Origin: Bizionia saleffrena
GTDB taxonomy: Bacteria > Bacteroidota > Bacteroidia > Flavobacteriales > Flavobacteriaceae
Assembly (NCBI RefSeq): GCF_008086175.1
Contig: NZ_VSKM01000004.1
Coordinates: forward strand, 229,018-293,017
Length of the DNA: 64,000 nt
Reading direction: 5' to 3'
The translations under genes and the position numbers were made by a program. Numbering within the stretch: position 1 is the first letter of the stretch; every line of letters begins with the position of its first letter. Positions 56,490 to 64,000 of this stretch are shown piece after piece. The notes beneath the pieces are model-generated. The model searched no databases, was not told where the DNA came from, and saw nothing but the letters and a program-made list of their open reading frames with translations.

Positions 56490-57185
56490 TTATAAAGCTT
56501 CTTCAGAATTACTAGGACGCGTACTGAAATTTCCGTTTTCTTGTAAAATCAATTGGTATTCCAAAACATTGTTACTCAATGTTTGTGGCTCATCCTTCCC
56601 AAAAACTTCATTATCTATAAAACCTCCTTTCATTGTCCCGCCTTTCATCTCCTTTTCAGGGTTCCATCCTTTACCGTAATAAAAGAATGTCTGATAAATC
56701 CCGTTAGGGAATGAGAATGTATAACTACTTCCTGAATTGATATAAGCGTGTCTTACTACGTTTCCATTTTTCTTGATAGTTACTATAACATCAGAGTTGC
56801 TAGTTCTTACTTTTATCTCTGAGCAACCATAATCAACACAAGTTGAGTTTGCACCATAATAACGAGAATAAGGCATTGCACCTGTATTCAATGAATTACC
56901 GTTAAACTTGGCATATATGGCTTTTTCTAGTCTTTCTTTTTCAAGACGAGCTTCTCTTATAATTCGTTCTTCTTCTTCTCGTTTTTCACGTTCAATGCGC
57001 TCTTGTTCTAATTGAAAGGTGCGTTCAGCCTCTTTTGCTACACGCTTTTCTTTCAATTCAATTCTATGTTCTTCTTCTATAGCTAAACGCTCTTTTCTAT
57101 CTGCTTCATTTTCGCAAGAGAAAAGTGCTATTGCTAAACAAAATAGTGGAAGTTTAAATTTATTTTTTAATCTCATATTGTTCAA
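56490..57185 (-). CDS. Coiled-coil lipoprotein
   Basis: The 231-residue protein has a lipoprotein signal peptide with lipobox ALFSC (Cys24). Residues 26-92 are a highly charged Glu/Arg/Lys coiled coil (for example ERLAIEEEHRIELKEKR). The C-terminal domain (93-231) is beta-rich and holds a Cys pair (STCVDYGCSE), then TFSFPNGIYQTFFYYGKGW. It faces the periplasm. It sits between Hsp70 and the kinase-AAA gene with 1-base and 0-base gaps, so it belongs to the same system. The C-terminal domain family is not identified. Confidence 0.75.
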   Translation of the reverse strand: MNNMRLKNKFKLPLFCLAIALFSCENEADRKERLAIEEEHRIELKEKRVAKEAERTFQLEQERIEREKREEEERIIREARLEKERLEKAIYAKFNGNSLNTGAMPYSRYYGANSTCVDYGCSEIKVRTSNSDVIVTIKKNGNVVRHAYINSGSSYTFSFPNGIYQTFFYYGKGWNPEKEMKGGTMKGGFIDNEVFGKDEPQTLSNNVLEYQLILQENGNFSTRPSNSEEAL

Positions 57186-57186
57186 T

Positions 57187-59709
57187 TTATCCTACTAAAA
57201 CTGTATCATCACCACTAGGAACTTCATTTGGAGGTAACATATCGTATAGTGAAATTAGTATTTGTCTCAATTCTTCTGTATCAGGATTTTCTGATATTTT
57301 ACTAATACCCTTATTCACTAGTTGCCTTGCCCTATTAGAATCACTCCAGCTATAATCTCCAAATTTCTCATTAAAATTTCTTAGCATTCCTATTAGCTGA
57401 TAAATCATAGTTAACTGAAAAAAGAAGTTATTGATTTCTTCCAACAAAATATTGCCTAGTTTCACATCTTTTATTTTTATAACTTCCTCCAATTGCAAAC
57501 GGAGTTCATTAACCAAGGATCTAGAATTATCATCTCCTAAATCATTGTTGGCTTTTTCTAATCGGTAGAATCTTTCTTTAAGTTCTGCTTCTAAATTTGG
57601 CCATTCAGTCCTTTCATTTAATTCATCGATCGCTTTTAATGACTTTCTTAAATTATTTAGCACTTCCGACTTTGCATCTACATCATTTTTATTATTCTCA
57701 AATGATTTATCCAACAGATTCAAGTCAGATTCCAATTTTTGAAGTTTTACATCATCAGATTTCCCATCTTGTTTTAGTTCTAAAATACTGCCTTTTGCTT
57801 TTCTAATTTCATTTGAAAGCCATTCTGTATCAATAGAAGAAATTGTTCTTTCTACTGTTGTTTCATATGTGAAATCTAAATAAGGAAAGTATGCCGTAAC
57901 CATCACTTTTTCTGATCTATTAATACTTATTGTTAAATCGACATCTTGATTTTCTGGTAGTAAAGAAGGTAATTCTGCTCCGCTGATTCTTATATCTGTT
58001 ACATGTTCGTTATAAATCGCTCTTGTCCCTTCCGCTTCATGTCCTCCTTCATAAATAGGTATCTTTAAGAAGTCCGCATCCTTTCCTGGTCTTATTCGTT
58101 TTTGAGTTTTTAAACCATTTTTTATTCCTACAGCTGGTATGGGCTGATTTTTTTCTAAATTTTTAATTGTTCTAAATCTAATTTTTCCTGTAGCTCTATC
58201 TTTAAGTTCTATCCCAAAATTGTAAGCAAGAGTTGAACTACCTATTTTAGATCCTTGAATTACACTAAAACTAGATGGTTCACTTTCTAAAATATTACCT
58301 TTATCATCATAAAGAATGACATCAAAAACATTAGTTTTACCTTCGTTTAATTGAATTTCAACAATATCTCCAATAGTATTTATTTCTACTTTTCCACTTG
58401 ACCATGCTTTATCACCTCTCGTAACCTCTGCAAATACTTTGTCAGGGATTTCACCTTCTGTTTTGTCTGCTAAAATTTTGATTGGCACAAACTCTTCTGT
58501 TTCAACCGTAGACGATTCGTTAGCTATTTCTAACTGTATTTTAGTTTTATCTCTTGTTTGTTCTCTTACTTCTTCTGAAACGTTAACTGTAGAAGCATAT
58601 AATGCAGCTCCTTTTGAAACTACTGTCATTGGATCTGCACTTATATCTGGTTTACAAATTTGTGCTTCTAACATTTTTCGTAATACAGGTGAAAATGTTG
58701 GCCCTCCAACAAGTATTAATGCGTCTAAAGACAAACCTTTTAAATTCTTACGCTCTAATAAGTTTTTACTTATGTCAATTGCTTTTTGGAAAACCGGTGA
58801 AAGTGCTTTTGTGATGTTTTCCTGTGTAACAGTAATATCTAACTCAATCTCTTCTCCTTCATCATCCTCACCAAGATCTCCTAAATCAGATAAAATATTA
58901 TGAGTTTCCTTAAAAGAAAGGGCGACTTTAGTTTCTTCTGCGAAAAACTTCATTGCGTTTCGCAAAATTTGTTTTTTTGTGTCGTCTGCTAAAACAGAGT
59001 CAATCGCAAAATTGTCTTGTATGTATGGTATAATAATTTCATCAACAATGGCAAAGTCTAAATTTTTACCACCAAGATGGTTGTCCCCTTCAGTGTCAAT
59101 CACCTTCATTATACCTTCTTCAACTTTTAAAAGTGCAACATCAAAAGTCCCACCACCAAAGTCAAACACTAACCAATAACCATCTTTTTTGTCAGTATCT
59201 AAACCATAAGCCATCGATGCAGCAACTGGCTCTTGTAATAATTCTATATGATTGAACCCTGCTAATTTTGCTGCTTCTCTTGTTGCTTCTTTTTGGTTGT
59301 TTTTAAAAGCTGCTGGAACTGTAATAACAATGGAATTTATATTTTCATCTTTTACAAAAGATTTTAAAGTCTTTAAAACTTCTGCCGATAATTCTTCTGA
59401 AGTTAAATCTTTTCCAAGATTTGAACTTGAATAAGATTTATCACTTCCCATTGTTCTTTTAAACTCGATATAAGAATTGGAATTAGAATCATTCCAAGTT
59501 TTCATTGCTTTGAGTTTATCTCGTTTCAGTGCATTGTAAGCACTATCTCCCACTTGTATTGCTTTCTTCTTATTAATATAAACAGAAGAGGGCATAGTAT
59601 CTTTTAAAGTGTCCGTTTTTTTAATGATTGCATCTCCATTTTCCATTCTGGAAATTGCGGAATTAGTGGTTCCTAAATCAATTCCGTAGTCAATTTTTGT
59701 TCTTGCCAT
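57187..59709 (-). CDS. Large Hsp70-like chaperone ATPase
   Basis: The 840-residue protein has an intact Hsp70 nucleotide-binding domain (about 1-380): DYGIDLGTTNSAIS, the hydrolysis-site K84 in IEFKRTMG, VFDFGGGTFDVALLKV and LILVGGPTFSPVLRKML. The DVEAA-like linker is not obvious. Instead a beta-rich segment (about 400-540) precedes an SBD-beta-like domain (about 545-650) and a long helical end (655-830). It is clearly larger than DnaK (about 640). There is no signal peptide, so it is cytoplasmic. The housekeeping dnaK is expected elsewhere. Confidence 0.9.
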   Translation of the reverse strand: MARTKIDYGIDLGTTNSAISRMENGDAIIKKTDTLKDTMPSSVYINKKKAIQVGDSAYNALKRDKLKAMKTWNDSNSNSYIEFKRTMGSDKSYSSSNLGKDLTSEELSAEVLKTLKSFVKDENINSIVITVPAAFKNNQKEATREAAKLAGFNHIELLQEPVAASMAYGLDTDKKDGYWLVFDFGGGTFDVALLKVEEGIMKVIDTEGDNHLGGKNLDFAIVDEIIIPYIQDNFAIDSVLADDTKKQILRNAMKFFAEETKVALSFKETHNILSDLGDLGEDDEGEEIELDITVTQENITKALSPVFQKAIDISKNLLERKNLKGLSLDALILVGGPTFSPVLRKMLEAQICKPDISADPMTVVSKGAALYASTVNVSEEVREQTRDKTKIQLEIANESSTVETEEFVPIKILADKTEGEIPDKVFAEVTRGDKAWSSGKVEINTIGDIVEIQLNEGKTNVFDVILYDDKGNILESEPSSFSVIQGSKIGSSTLAYNFGIELKDRATGKIRFRTIKNLEKNQPIPAVGIKNGLKTQKRIRPGKDADFLKIPIYEGGHEAEGTRAIYNEHVTDIRISGAELPSLLPENQDVDLTISINRSEKVMVTAYFPYLDFTYETTVERTISSIDTEWLSNEIRKAKGSILELKQDGKSDDVKLQKLESDLNLLDKSFENNKNDVDAKSEVLNNLRKSLKAIDELNERTEWPNLEAELKERFYRLEKANNDLGDDNSRSLVNELRLQLEEVIKIKDVKLGNILLEEINNFFFQLTMIYQLIGMLRNFNEKFGDYSWSDSNRARQLVNKGISKISENPDTEELRQILISLYDMLPPNEVPSGDDTVLVG

Positions 59710-59721
59710 TTTATATTTTTT

Positions 59722-60663
59722 TTATTCACCTACGCTAACTTCAATTTGAGCTGCTTGTATCATCTCTCCTTTAAAGTTTACTTGTGGTTTAATAATTCGT
59801 GAAATAATTTGTTTTCCTGTTTCTAAATCCTCACTTGGTGTGAAATTTGCGGTTACTTTCATCCCTTCATTATATTCTTTACCTAGCATTTCAACTAATT
59901 CATATCCATTAGCTGCAAAGTTGTCTTGAATACGCTGCACAGAAGATTTTAATTGTTTTAATCCTTTTGTTTTTTCATCCATTTGGGTTAAATTCTTTTG
60001 CATTCGTACAATTTCATCCGCAACTTTTAAGGCTAAAGAATGGTCTGCCTTTTCATAGGAAATACTTGGCTTCGCTTTCGTTTCTTCTTGTTTTAGTTTT
60101 AATTGTGTTTCCAAAACCTCTAATAATTTATTATCTAACTTCACGCCTTCTTCTACTAAAACTGTTTTTGTGTTTCTGATCTGGGTTTCTACATCAATCT
60201 TGCTTGATGTGATACGTTTGCCCAATAACCAATAAACTAATCCACCTAGTAAGAGAGTTGACAAAGTGGCAATAATCCAATACAATTGGTTTTTTTCTAC
60301 ACTACTATCTAAATGAGCTATCTGGGAATTTGCTTTTTGTCGTGTTTCTTGAATTTTAATTCCAAGTTCAGACGAGTTGGTTACAATATTTTGACTATTC
60401 GTTTGAATCAATTGGATTAAACTATCGATTGAAGAATTTAGGTTTATATTCTCGTCTTGTAAGGTAGAAACTGATTGGCTTTGCTTTCCAATTGTAAAAT
60501 TTTGATTGTTCAGCTTTTTTGTCAAAGCATCAATCTCTTGCCTTTGCTGAAATACGTTATTTTTTATGGTTGGTATTTCCTTAATTAAAATTGAATCTTG
60601 TTGCTGTTGAGCAAAAAGATTTGATGCTCCAAAAAACAGAGCTAAGAGTAACATTTTTTTCAT
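59722..60663 (-). CDS. Membrane-spanning coiled-coil protein with GrpE-like cytoplasmic end
   Basis: The 313-residue protein has a signal peptide (MKKMLLLALFFGASNLFAQ). A periplasmic coiled coil follows (about 21-125), then one transmembrane helix (127-148, LYWIIATLSTLLLGGLVYWL). The cytoplasmic part has a long helix and then a region from about 215 on (RIQDNFAANGYELVEMLGKE, IIKPQVNFKGEMIQAAQIEV) that resembles the GrpE dimer and beta-wing pattern, ending in the RPA-x-V-type strand. The 12-base gap to Hsp70 fits a nucleotide-exchange partner held at the inner membrane. The GrpE link is from pattern, not alignment. Confidence 0.72.
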   Translation of the reverse strand: MKKMLLLALFFGASNLFAQQQQDSILIKEIPTIKNNVFQQRQEIDALTKKLNNQNFTIGKQSQSVSTLQDENINLNSSIDSLIQLIQTNSQNIVTNSSELGIKIQETRQKANSQIAHLDSSVEKNQLYWIIATLSTLLLGGLVYWLLGKRITSSKIDVETQIRNTKTVLVEEGVKLDNKLLEVLETQLKLKQEETKAKPSISYEKADHSLALKVADEIVRMQKNLTQMDEKTKGLKQLKSSVQRIQDNFAANGYELVEMLGKEYNEGMKVTANFTPSEDLETGKQIISRIIKPQVNFKGEMIQAAQIEVSVGE

Positions 60664-61271
60664 TATTTTTTGATTGCTTTAATAAATTGGTTTAATCCTT
60701 TTCGGATTATGAGGTTAATACTTTGTTTGTTCTTTAACTTTTCGACTAAACTTGGCGAATATTTATAGTAAAATTTGATAAAACGTCTTCCACCTATGGT
60801 TTTGCTTAAAAAGTCATCTCTAAAATTTCGTAATTCAATTACTTGTGGATGGTCATAATCACCATAGGCCATAGTTGCAATATAGCAACCTCCATTATCA
60901 TCACTTTTGTTCCCTTTAAGAAATTCTATATAGTTACTAATTCTCCGTTGGGTTTCCTTGAATATTATTAGAACTCCATCTTTTAAGTTATTTTCAATCC
61001 TACTAGAATCAATCATCGTTAAATACATTGCAAGTTTTTCAGGGTTTTCGTTTTGAATTAAGCTTTCGAAGTCTGTAGAAAACTTATCAAAAAACTTTTT
61101 AGCAATTTTGTCTGTAAGTCCTTTAAAGCTCTTTGGATTATTCTTTTTAATTGATTCAATTTCAGTTTTATTTTTTATTAAAAAATTTAATAAACAATAC
61201 ATCAAGCCATCATCAATATCATTTTTAAACTCAATTTTATTTAATGAATAATTTATTTCTTGATTTTCCAT
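60663..61271 (-). CDS. CFI-box C-terminal domain protein
   Basis: The 202-residue soluble protein has a helical N-terminal part (1-125). The C-terminal module begins GGCYIATMAYGDYDHPQVIE and continues with LRNFRDDFLSK, GRRFIKFYYKYSPSLVEKL. This matches the CFI-box (CYIATAxYG...LRxFRD) C-terminal domain, which I recall on J-proteins and other chaperone-linked proteins. Its function is unknown. The stop overlaps the ATG of the GrpE-like gene by one base. A decayed second copy lies just upstream (61433-61665). Confidence 0.78.
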   Translation of the reverse strand: MENQEINYSLNKIEFKNDIDDGLMYCLLNFLIKNKTEIESIKKNNPKSFKGLTDKIAKKFFDKFSTDFESLIQNENPEKLAMYLTMIDSSRIENNLKDGVLIIFKETQRRISNYIEFLKGNKSDDNGGCYIATMAYGDYDHPQVIELRNFRDDFLSKTIGGRRFIKFYYKYSPSLVEKLKNKQSINLIIRKGLNQFIKAIKK

Positions 61272-61273
61272 AT

Positions 61274-61516
61274 CTAATTACAAGCTTTAATTAAAATGAT
61301 AAATAGTATAATTCCTGCAACCCATTCTAACCAAGTTGGGATACCTTCACTTTCAGTCGAATGTGAAGTTGTTGCTGTTGTGCAAAAAGATTTGTTACTC
61401 CGAAAAAGAGCGAAATGAGTAATATTTTTTTCCATTGTTATTTGATTAATTTTATCTAATACTTTACTAATTCTAAGGTTAATACATTGTTTGTTTTTGG
61501 CTTTTTTACTATTCAT
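61274..61516 (-). CDS. 80-residue chimeric ORF, probably a duplication scar
   Basis: Three pieces of other genes are stitched together. Residues 6-25 (KNKQCINLRISKVLDKI) match the CFI gene's end KNKQSINLIIRKGLNQF. The segment starting MEKNITHFALF copies, with two small indels and thus in a shifted frame, the bases encoding the signal peptide of the GrpE-like gene. The end EGIPTWLEWVAGIILFIILI copies the tail of the 501-residue protein (EGIPLWLKWAGAILFFFLLV). A tiny tail-anchored product is possible but more likely this is debris. The next gene starts 2 bases later. Confidence 0.5.
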   Translation of the reverse strand: MNSKKAKNKQCINLRISKVLDKINQITMEKNITHFALFRSNKSFCTTATTSHSTESEGIPTWLEWVAGIILFIILIKACN

Positions 61517-61665
61517 AATAGATATCTCGAGGGGAGCTTAGTAAAACCTCTTAAAATTACGGATTTACTTAAAAAGTCTTATTTTAATTTTTCAAGACTC
61601 TAAAACTTATAGATAGCCATTGTCTCGATTGCAGAGCTAATAATATTATTGGATCATTAAATTTA
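61517..61665 (-). pseudogene. Decayed second copy of the CFI-box gene
   Basis: On the minus strand the bases correspond, with gaps and stops, to the CFI gene from its CYIATMAYG region onward. GACTTTTTAAGTAAA (about 61566-61580) matches GACTTTTTAAGCAAA of the live copy, and similarity runs on into 61433-61516. No reading frame survives, so it is debris of a tandem duplication. Confidence 0.55.
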
Positions 61666-61719
61666 AAACCCAAAACGCTGCGTTTTACAAATGTTTTAAT
61701 CGCTCATATAATAACTTTA

Positions 61720-63225
61720 TTAACTACAAGATTTGACTAATAAGAAAAAAAATAAAATCGCGCCAGCCCATTTTAACCACAATGGAATACCTTCGCCATC
61801 CGTTGATGAAGTAGTTGTTTGATCTTTATAACTAGATGTAGATGTCGACTCACGCTTTTTTGTTACTCTTGTCGATTCCCAGTATTGTAGATATTCAACT
61901 CTACTTCTATTGGTGTAACTCATTCTCTCTAACACACTTTCGACTAAACTCTTGTACTCCGAGATTTTAGAGGAATCTTGACTTCTCTTAATTTTAGCAA
62001 TATTTTCTTTTGGTATTACCTTGTTAATAATTTCCGTGGCCTTATCCCAATCGATCGAATTTTTAATCAATTCAGAAACTTTAGAATAATTTATAGACTG
62101 GCCGTAGCTCATAGATGCCTCTTCTTCTCTGACCTGTTTCAAAATTTTTCTTTCATTATTTTTATAGGCATTAACAATAGTTTTTAAAATTTCTATTGCT
62201 TCCGAAAGCTCTTGATCTTTCATTTCGGCGAGGGTAACAAGATTATCTTTAGCCCTATCTTTGGTCAACTTACCAACTGCAATTCTATCTGCAATTTTTG
62301 TTAACTTTATAGCAAATTCAAGATAATTCTCATTAGCATCATTTTTAAGACTTGCATTGAAATAGTCTATTCCGCACTGCATAATTTCACTTGCTAACTG
62401 GTCTGCAATTGTTTTATACTTTAAGTCGGTTGTACCAGTTAGGGATTGTAGTAACACCAACTCTTTCTTACACATAGCAGCTAAATCTAACCCATATTTA
62501 AAGGCGTTACTTTTATTTTTATTCCTTTTGTTTTTAGTACTTTCAATTTGGCTTTCAATAAAGTGAATTGGTTCTTCTGTAAATTTTCTTGAAATATATT
62601 TTTGAGTTGAGCCATTACAATTACTAAACATTTGTAATGATTCTAAATTTGAGTACTGGGATTTAAAGTGCTTTAGTAATTCATCAACAAATTTTTCGAT
62701 TTGTAAATCCTTATTTATTTTAACAGTCTCATCAGCAACGGAAAGAACGAATTCCCTAAAGCATTCAGATTCAATAAGTTTTATTTTAGCCTCAAGACCT
62801 TCTTTAATATCTTCCTTCCTATGACTTAACAGTTTGAAAGTTCCTAAATTATTGAATGCCGAGAAATTTTTAGAATTCACTCCTTTATCTCGCGTTACTT
62901 TTTCCCAAATCTCAACTGCTTTTTCTTTGTCTCCATTTTTTAAATACTCGATGGCAGTATTGTCATAAGGGTTTGCATTTAAAAACCAAAATAGAGAAAA
63001 GTTGACTTTGTCTTGACTTTGCTGAATTTGAGAAAAAGCTTGGGCTAAATTATCCTTATCTCGATTTATTAATTGAAGACTACTATTGAAATCATATTCA
63101 GATTCAATTCTTTTTCCAACTTCAGCAAATTTCAGAAATTTACTTTTATTTTTTTGTACTTCTTTTGCAGTTGCGTTTGAGAGAATCCCTGCAATTCGGT
63201 AAGGATTATTTTGGATTAACTCCAT
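61720..63225 (-). CDS. Tail-anchored protein with J-domain-like N-terminus
   Basis: The 501-residue protein starts NNPYRIAGILSNATAKEVQK, which resembles the first helices of J-domains (NPYRxLGL-x-ATxxEI), but no HPD tripeptide follows. The next part has the pattern FSLFWFLNANPYDNTAIEYL and EKAVEIWEKVTRDKGVNSKN, a repeat-like helical region I remember from an unnamed family in diverse bacteria. The body is helical to about 460. A Ser/Thr linker and a C-terminal helix (WLKWAGAILFFFLLVKSC) anchor it in the membrane, body in the cytoplasm. It is the first gene of the operon and a plausible Hsp70 partner. Confidence 0.75.
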   Translation of the reverse strand: MELIQNNPYRIAGILSNATAKEVQKNKSKFLKFAEVGKRIESEYDFNSSLQLINRDKDNLAQAFSQIQQSQDKVNFSLFWFLNANPYDNTAIEYLKNGDKEKAVEIWEKVTRDKGVNSKNFSAFNNLGTFKLLSHRKEDIKEGLEAKIKLIESECFREFVLSVADETVKINKDLQIEKFVDELLKHFKSQYSNLESLQMFSNCNGSTQKYISRKFTEEPIHFIESQIESTKNKRNKNKSNAFKYGLDLAAMCKKELVLLQSLTGTTDLKYKTIADQLASEIMQCGIDYFNASLKNDANENYLEFAIKLTKIADRIAVGKLTKDRAKDNLVTLAEMKDQELSEAIEILKTIVNAYKNNERKILKQVREEEASMSYGQSINYSKVSELIKNSIDWDKATEIINKVIPKENIAKIKRSQDSSKISEYKSLVESVLERMSYTNRSRVEYLQYWESTRVTKKRESTSTSSYKDQTTTSSTDGEGIPLWLKWAGAILFFFLLVKSCS

Positions 63226-63912
63226 ATTTTATCGGTTGGTTTATAATTCTTAAAAATAATACTCATTCTCATAGCTTTTTTACGGTTTCCCGTATTCTAT
63301 TAAATTCTATTCTGAACATTAACTTTTGTTTCTTCTAAAAATCTAATCAAGTGCGTACATAAACTATTTAAATCTCATTTTAGAACTCAATTGTAACACA
63401 ACTAATTTTTCCTTAACAAAATCAAATAATTGGCTTATCACAAAGTGTAAAAGTTGATCTTTAAAATTTATTAAATACTAAATAAATATAAGAGTTATCA
63501 CAATTAGTGTGAAACCTGTCTATTAATAGCCCACACAATATAGAAATTACTTATTCTATTTTATTGTAAAAAATCGTAAATGCTGAAATTTCTTATAATT
63601 TTTCCTTAAAAAAATTTGAAAAACTAGTCTTTTATAACACTTTATATGGTCATATGGCAATTCGCAACTAAGAACAACCACTAGCCAGAACACTTAACTT
63701 GGCATATTAATTATTATTAAAAATACGACAAGGAATGTCTATATGAAGATTATAAAGTTATATTATGATTCGCTAGAATTCTGTTAACCTTGTTTAGATC
63801 TAATAACCGACCAATAGGATACCCGTTATTTTAGTATTACATAGGAAAGCAGGACTGGATGTGCTAATTTAGGGGACAGTACAAGTTAAGCATAAAGTCT
63901 TACATTTAACTT
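63226..63912. other. Non-coding stretch upstream of the chaperone operon
   Basis: These 687 AT-rich bases hold no credible gene on either strand. They should contain the promoter of the minus-strand operon; I found no clear TAnnTTTG within about 170 bases of 63225. Two similar dyads lie exactly 60 bases apart: TCACA-AAG-TGTAA at 63438 and TCACA-ATTAG-TGTGA at 63498. The IS3-like element begins near the right end. Confidence 0.5.
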
Positions 63913-64000
63913 ATGACACAAGAGCGAAAGAAATATGATCCAGCTTTTAAACGACAAGCTGTAGAATTAAGTAAGGACAGAAAGAACCTGTCAGAACTAG
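63860..64000 (+). mobile_element. IS3-family insertion sequence, left end (truncated by window)
   Basis: A TG-starting end (TGTGCTAATTTAGGGGACAG, from 63860) precedes a transposase gene by about 50 bases. It is a plausible terminal repeat of an IS3-family element, with GGGGACAGTACA close to IS150-like ends. The other end lies outside the window, so the repeat cannot be confirmed. Confidence 0.55.
63913..64000 (+). CDS. IS3-family transposase OrfA (3' end missing)
   Basis: Only the first 29 codons are inside the window: MTQERKKYDPAFKRQAVELS and then KDRKNLSEL. This is the helix-turn-helix start of IS3-family OrfA (InsE/HTH_Tnp_1 type), where RKxYxPxFKxxAVxLS is the hallmark. OrfB with the DDE catalytic domain should follow by frameshift outside the window. 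Its place next to the operon suggests the island has received later insertions. Confidence 0.82.
   Translation, partial: MTQERKKYDPAFKRQAVELSKDRKNLSEL

Noticed and set aside
58439..58903. Long plus-strand ORF of 154 codons inside the Hsp70 gene
   Set aside because: It is antisense to a strongly conserved Hsp70 coding region and its translation is low-complexity Ser/Leu typical of a shadow frame.
63498..63512. CRP-type binding site
   Set aside because: The half-sites are in the order TCACA...TGTGA with a 5-base spacer, opposite to the CRP consensus TGTGA-N6-TCACA.
50138..64000. A direct repeat of the tRNA-Met 3' end marking the right end of the island
   Set aside because: I scanned for the T-arm and acceptor sequence and did not see a copy; the right boundary is probably outside the window.
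1..64000. CRISPR array
   Set aside because: No regularly spaced direct repeats of 20-50 bases and no cas-like genes were seen.

Overview
The window looks like chromosomal DNA from a marine-type Flavobacteriaceae (Bacteroidota) bacterium. The DNA is AT-rich, and several promoters fit the Bacteroidota pattern TTG-N18-21-TAnnTTTG. Leader sequences lack Shine-Dalgarno motifs. The protein families are typical of the group: DUF4249 lipoproteins paired with TonB receptors, DUF5916, DUF4290, BatA, a START-like protein and a LuxC-type acyl-CoA reductase. Genus and species cannot be fixed from the sequence alone.

Bases 1-50137 are ordinary core genome. In order they hold: the end of an acyl-CoA reductase; serine biosynthesis (serC, serA); small conserved unknowns; a probable metal-uptake TonB receptor with a His-rich loop (5.0-7.7 kb); folE and msrA; a DUF5916 outer-membrane protein; lolD, a CPBP protease and TIGR02757; a GAF sensor kinase; an M61 peptidase; a glycosyltransferase; a BatA/pseudo-dihydroorotase/DUF4870/esterase cluster (18.6-22.7 kb); and a TonB receptor with several DUF4249 lipoproteins, one of them dead (22.8-33.3 kb). 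Then come housekeeping genes: an MBL hydrolase, bcp, nth, an ECF sigma factor, uvrA, murA-DUF4290, DUF493, an AAA_28 ATPase, recQ, fmt, HU, yqgE, an aminotransferase and a START-like protein. This part ends at an elongator-type tRNA-Met.

From 50192 to the right edge the content changes to accessory DNA. A tyrosine recombinase begins just 3' of the tRNA, as in tRNA-targeted genomic islands. It is followed by two small island genes, a palindrome-rich stretch around a common flavobacterial orphan gene, and a long minus-strand operon (63225 down to 53992). The window ends inside an IS3-family element. No second attachment site was seen, so the right end of the island probably lies outside the window.

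That operon is the most unusual content. Its products, in order of transcription, are: (1) a tail-anchored 501-residue protein with a J-domain-like N-terminus; (2) a decayed duplication scar; (3) a CFI-box protein; (4) a signal-peptide/coiled-coil/membrane protein with a GrpE-like cytoplasmic end; (5) an 840-residue Hsp70-like ATPase; (6) a coiled-coil lipoprotein; (7) a Ser/Thr kinase fused to a CDC48/FtsH-type AAA+ ATPase; (8) a TerB-like protein; and (9) a truncated DUF6804 membrane protein. From (3) to (9) genes abut or overlap by 0-14 bases. I infer a membrane-anchored Hsp70 machine controlled by a kinase/unfoldase. Its biological role (stress, envelope quality control or phage defence) is unknown.
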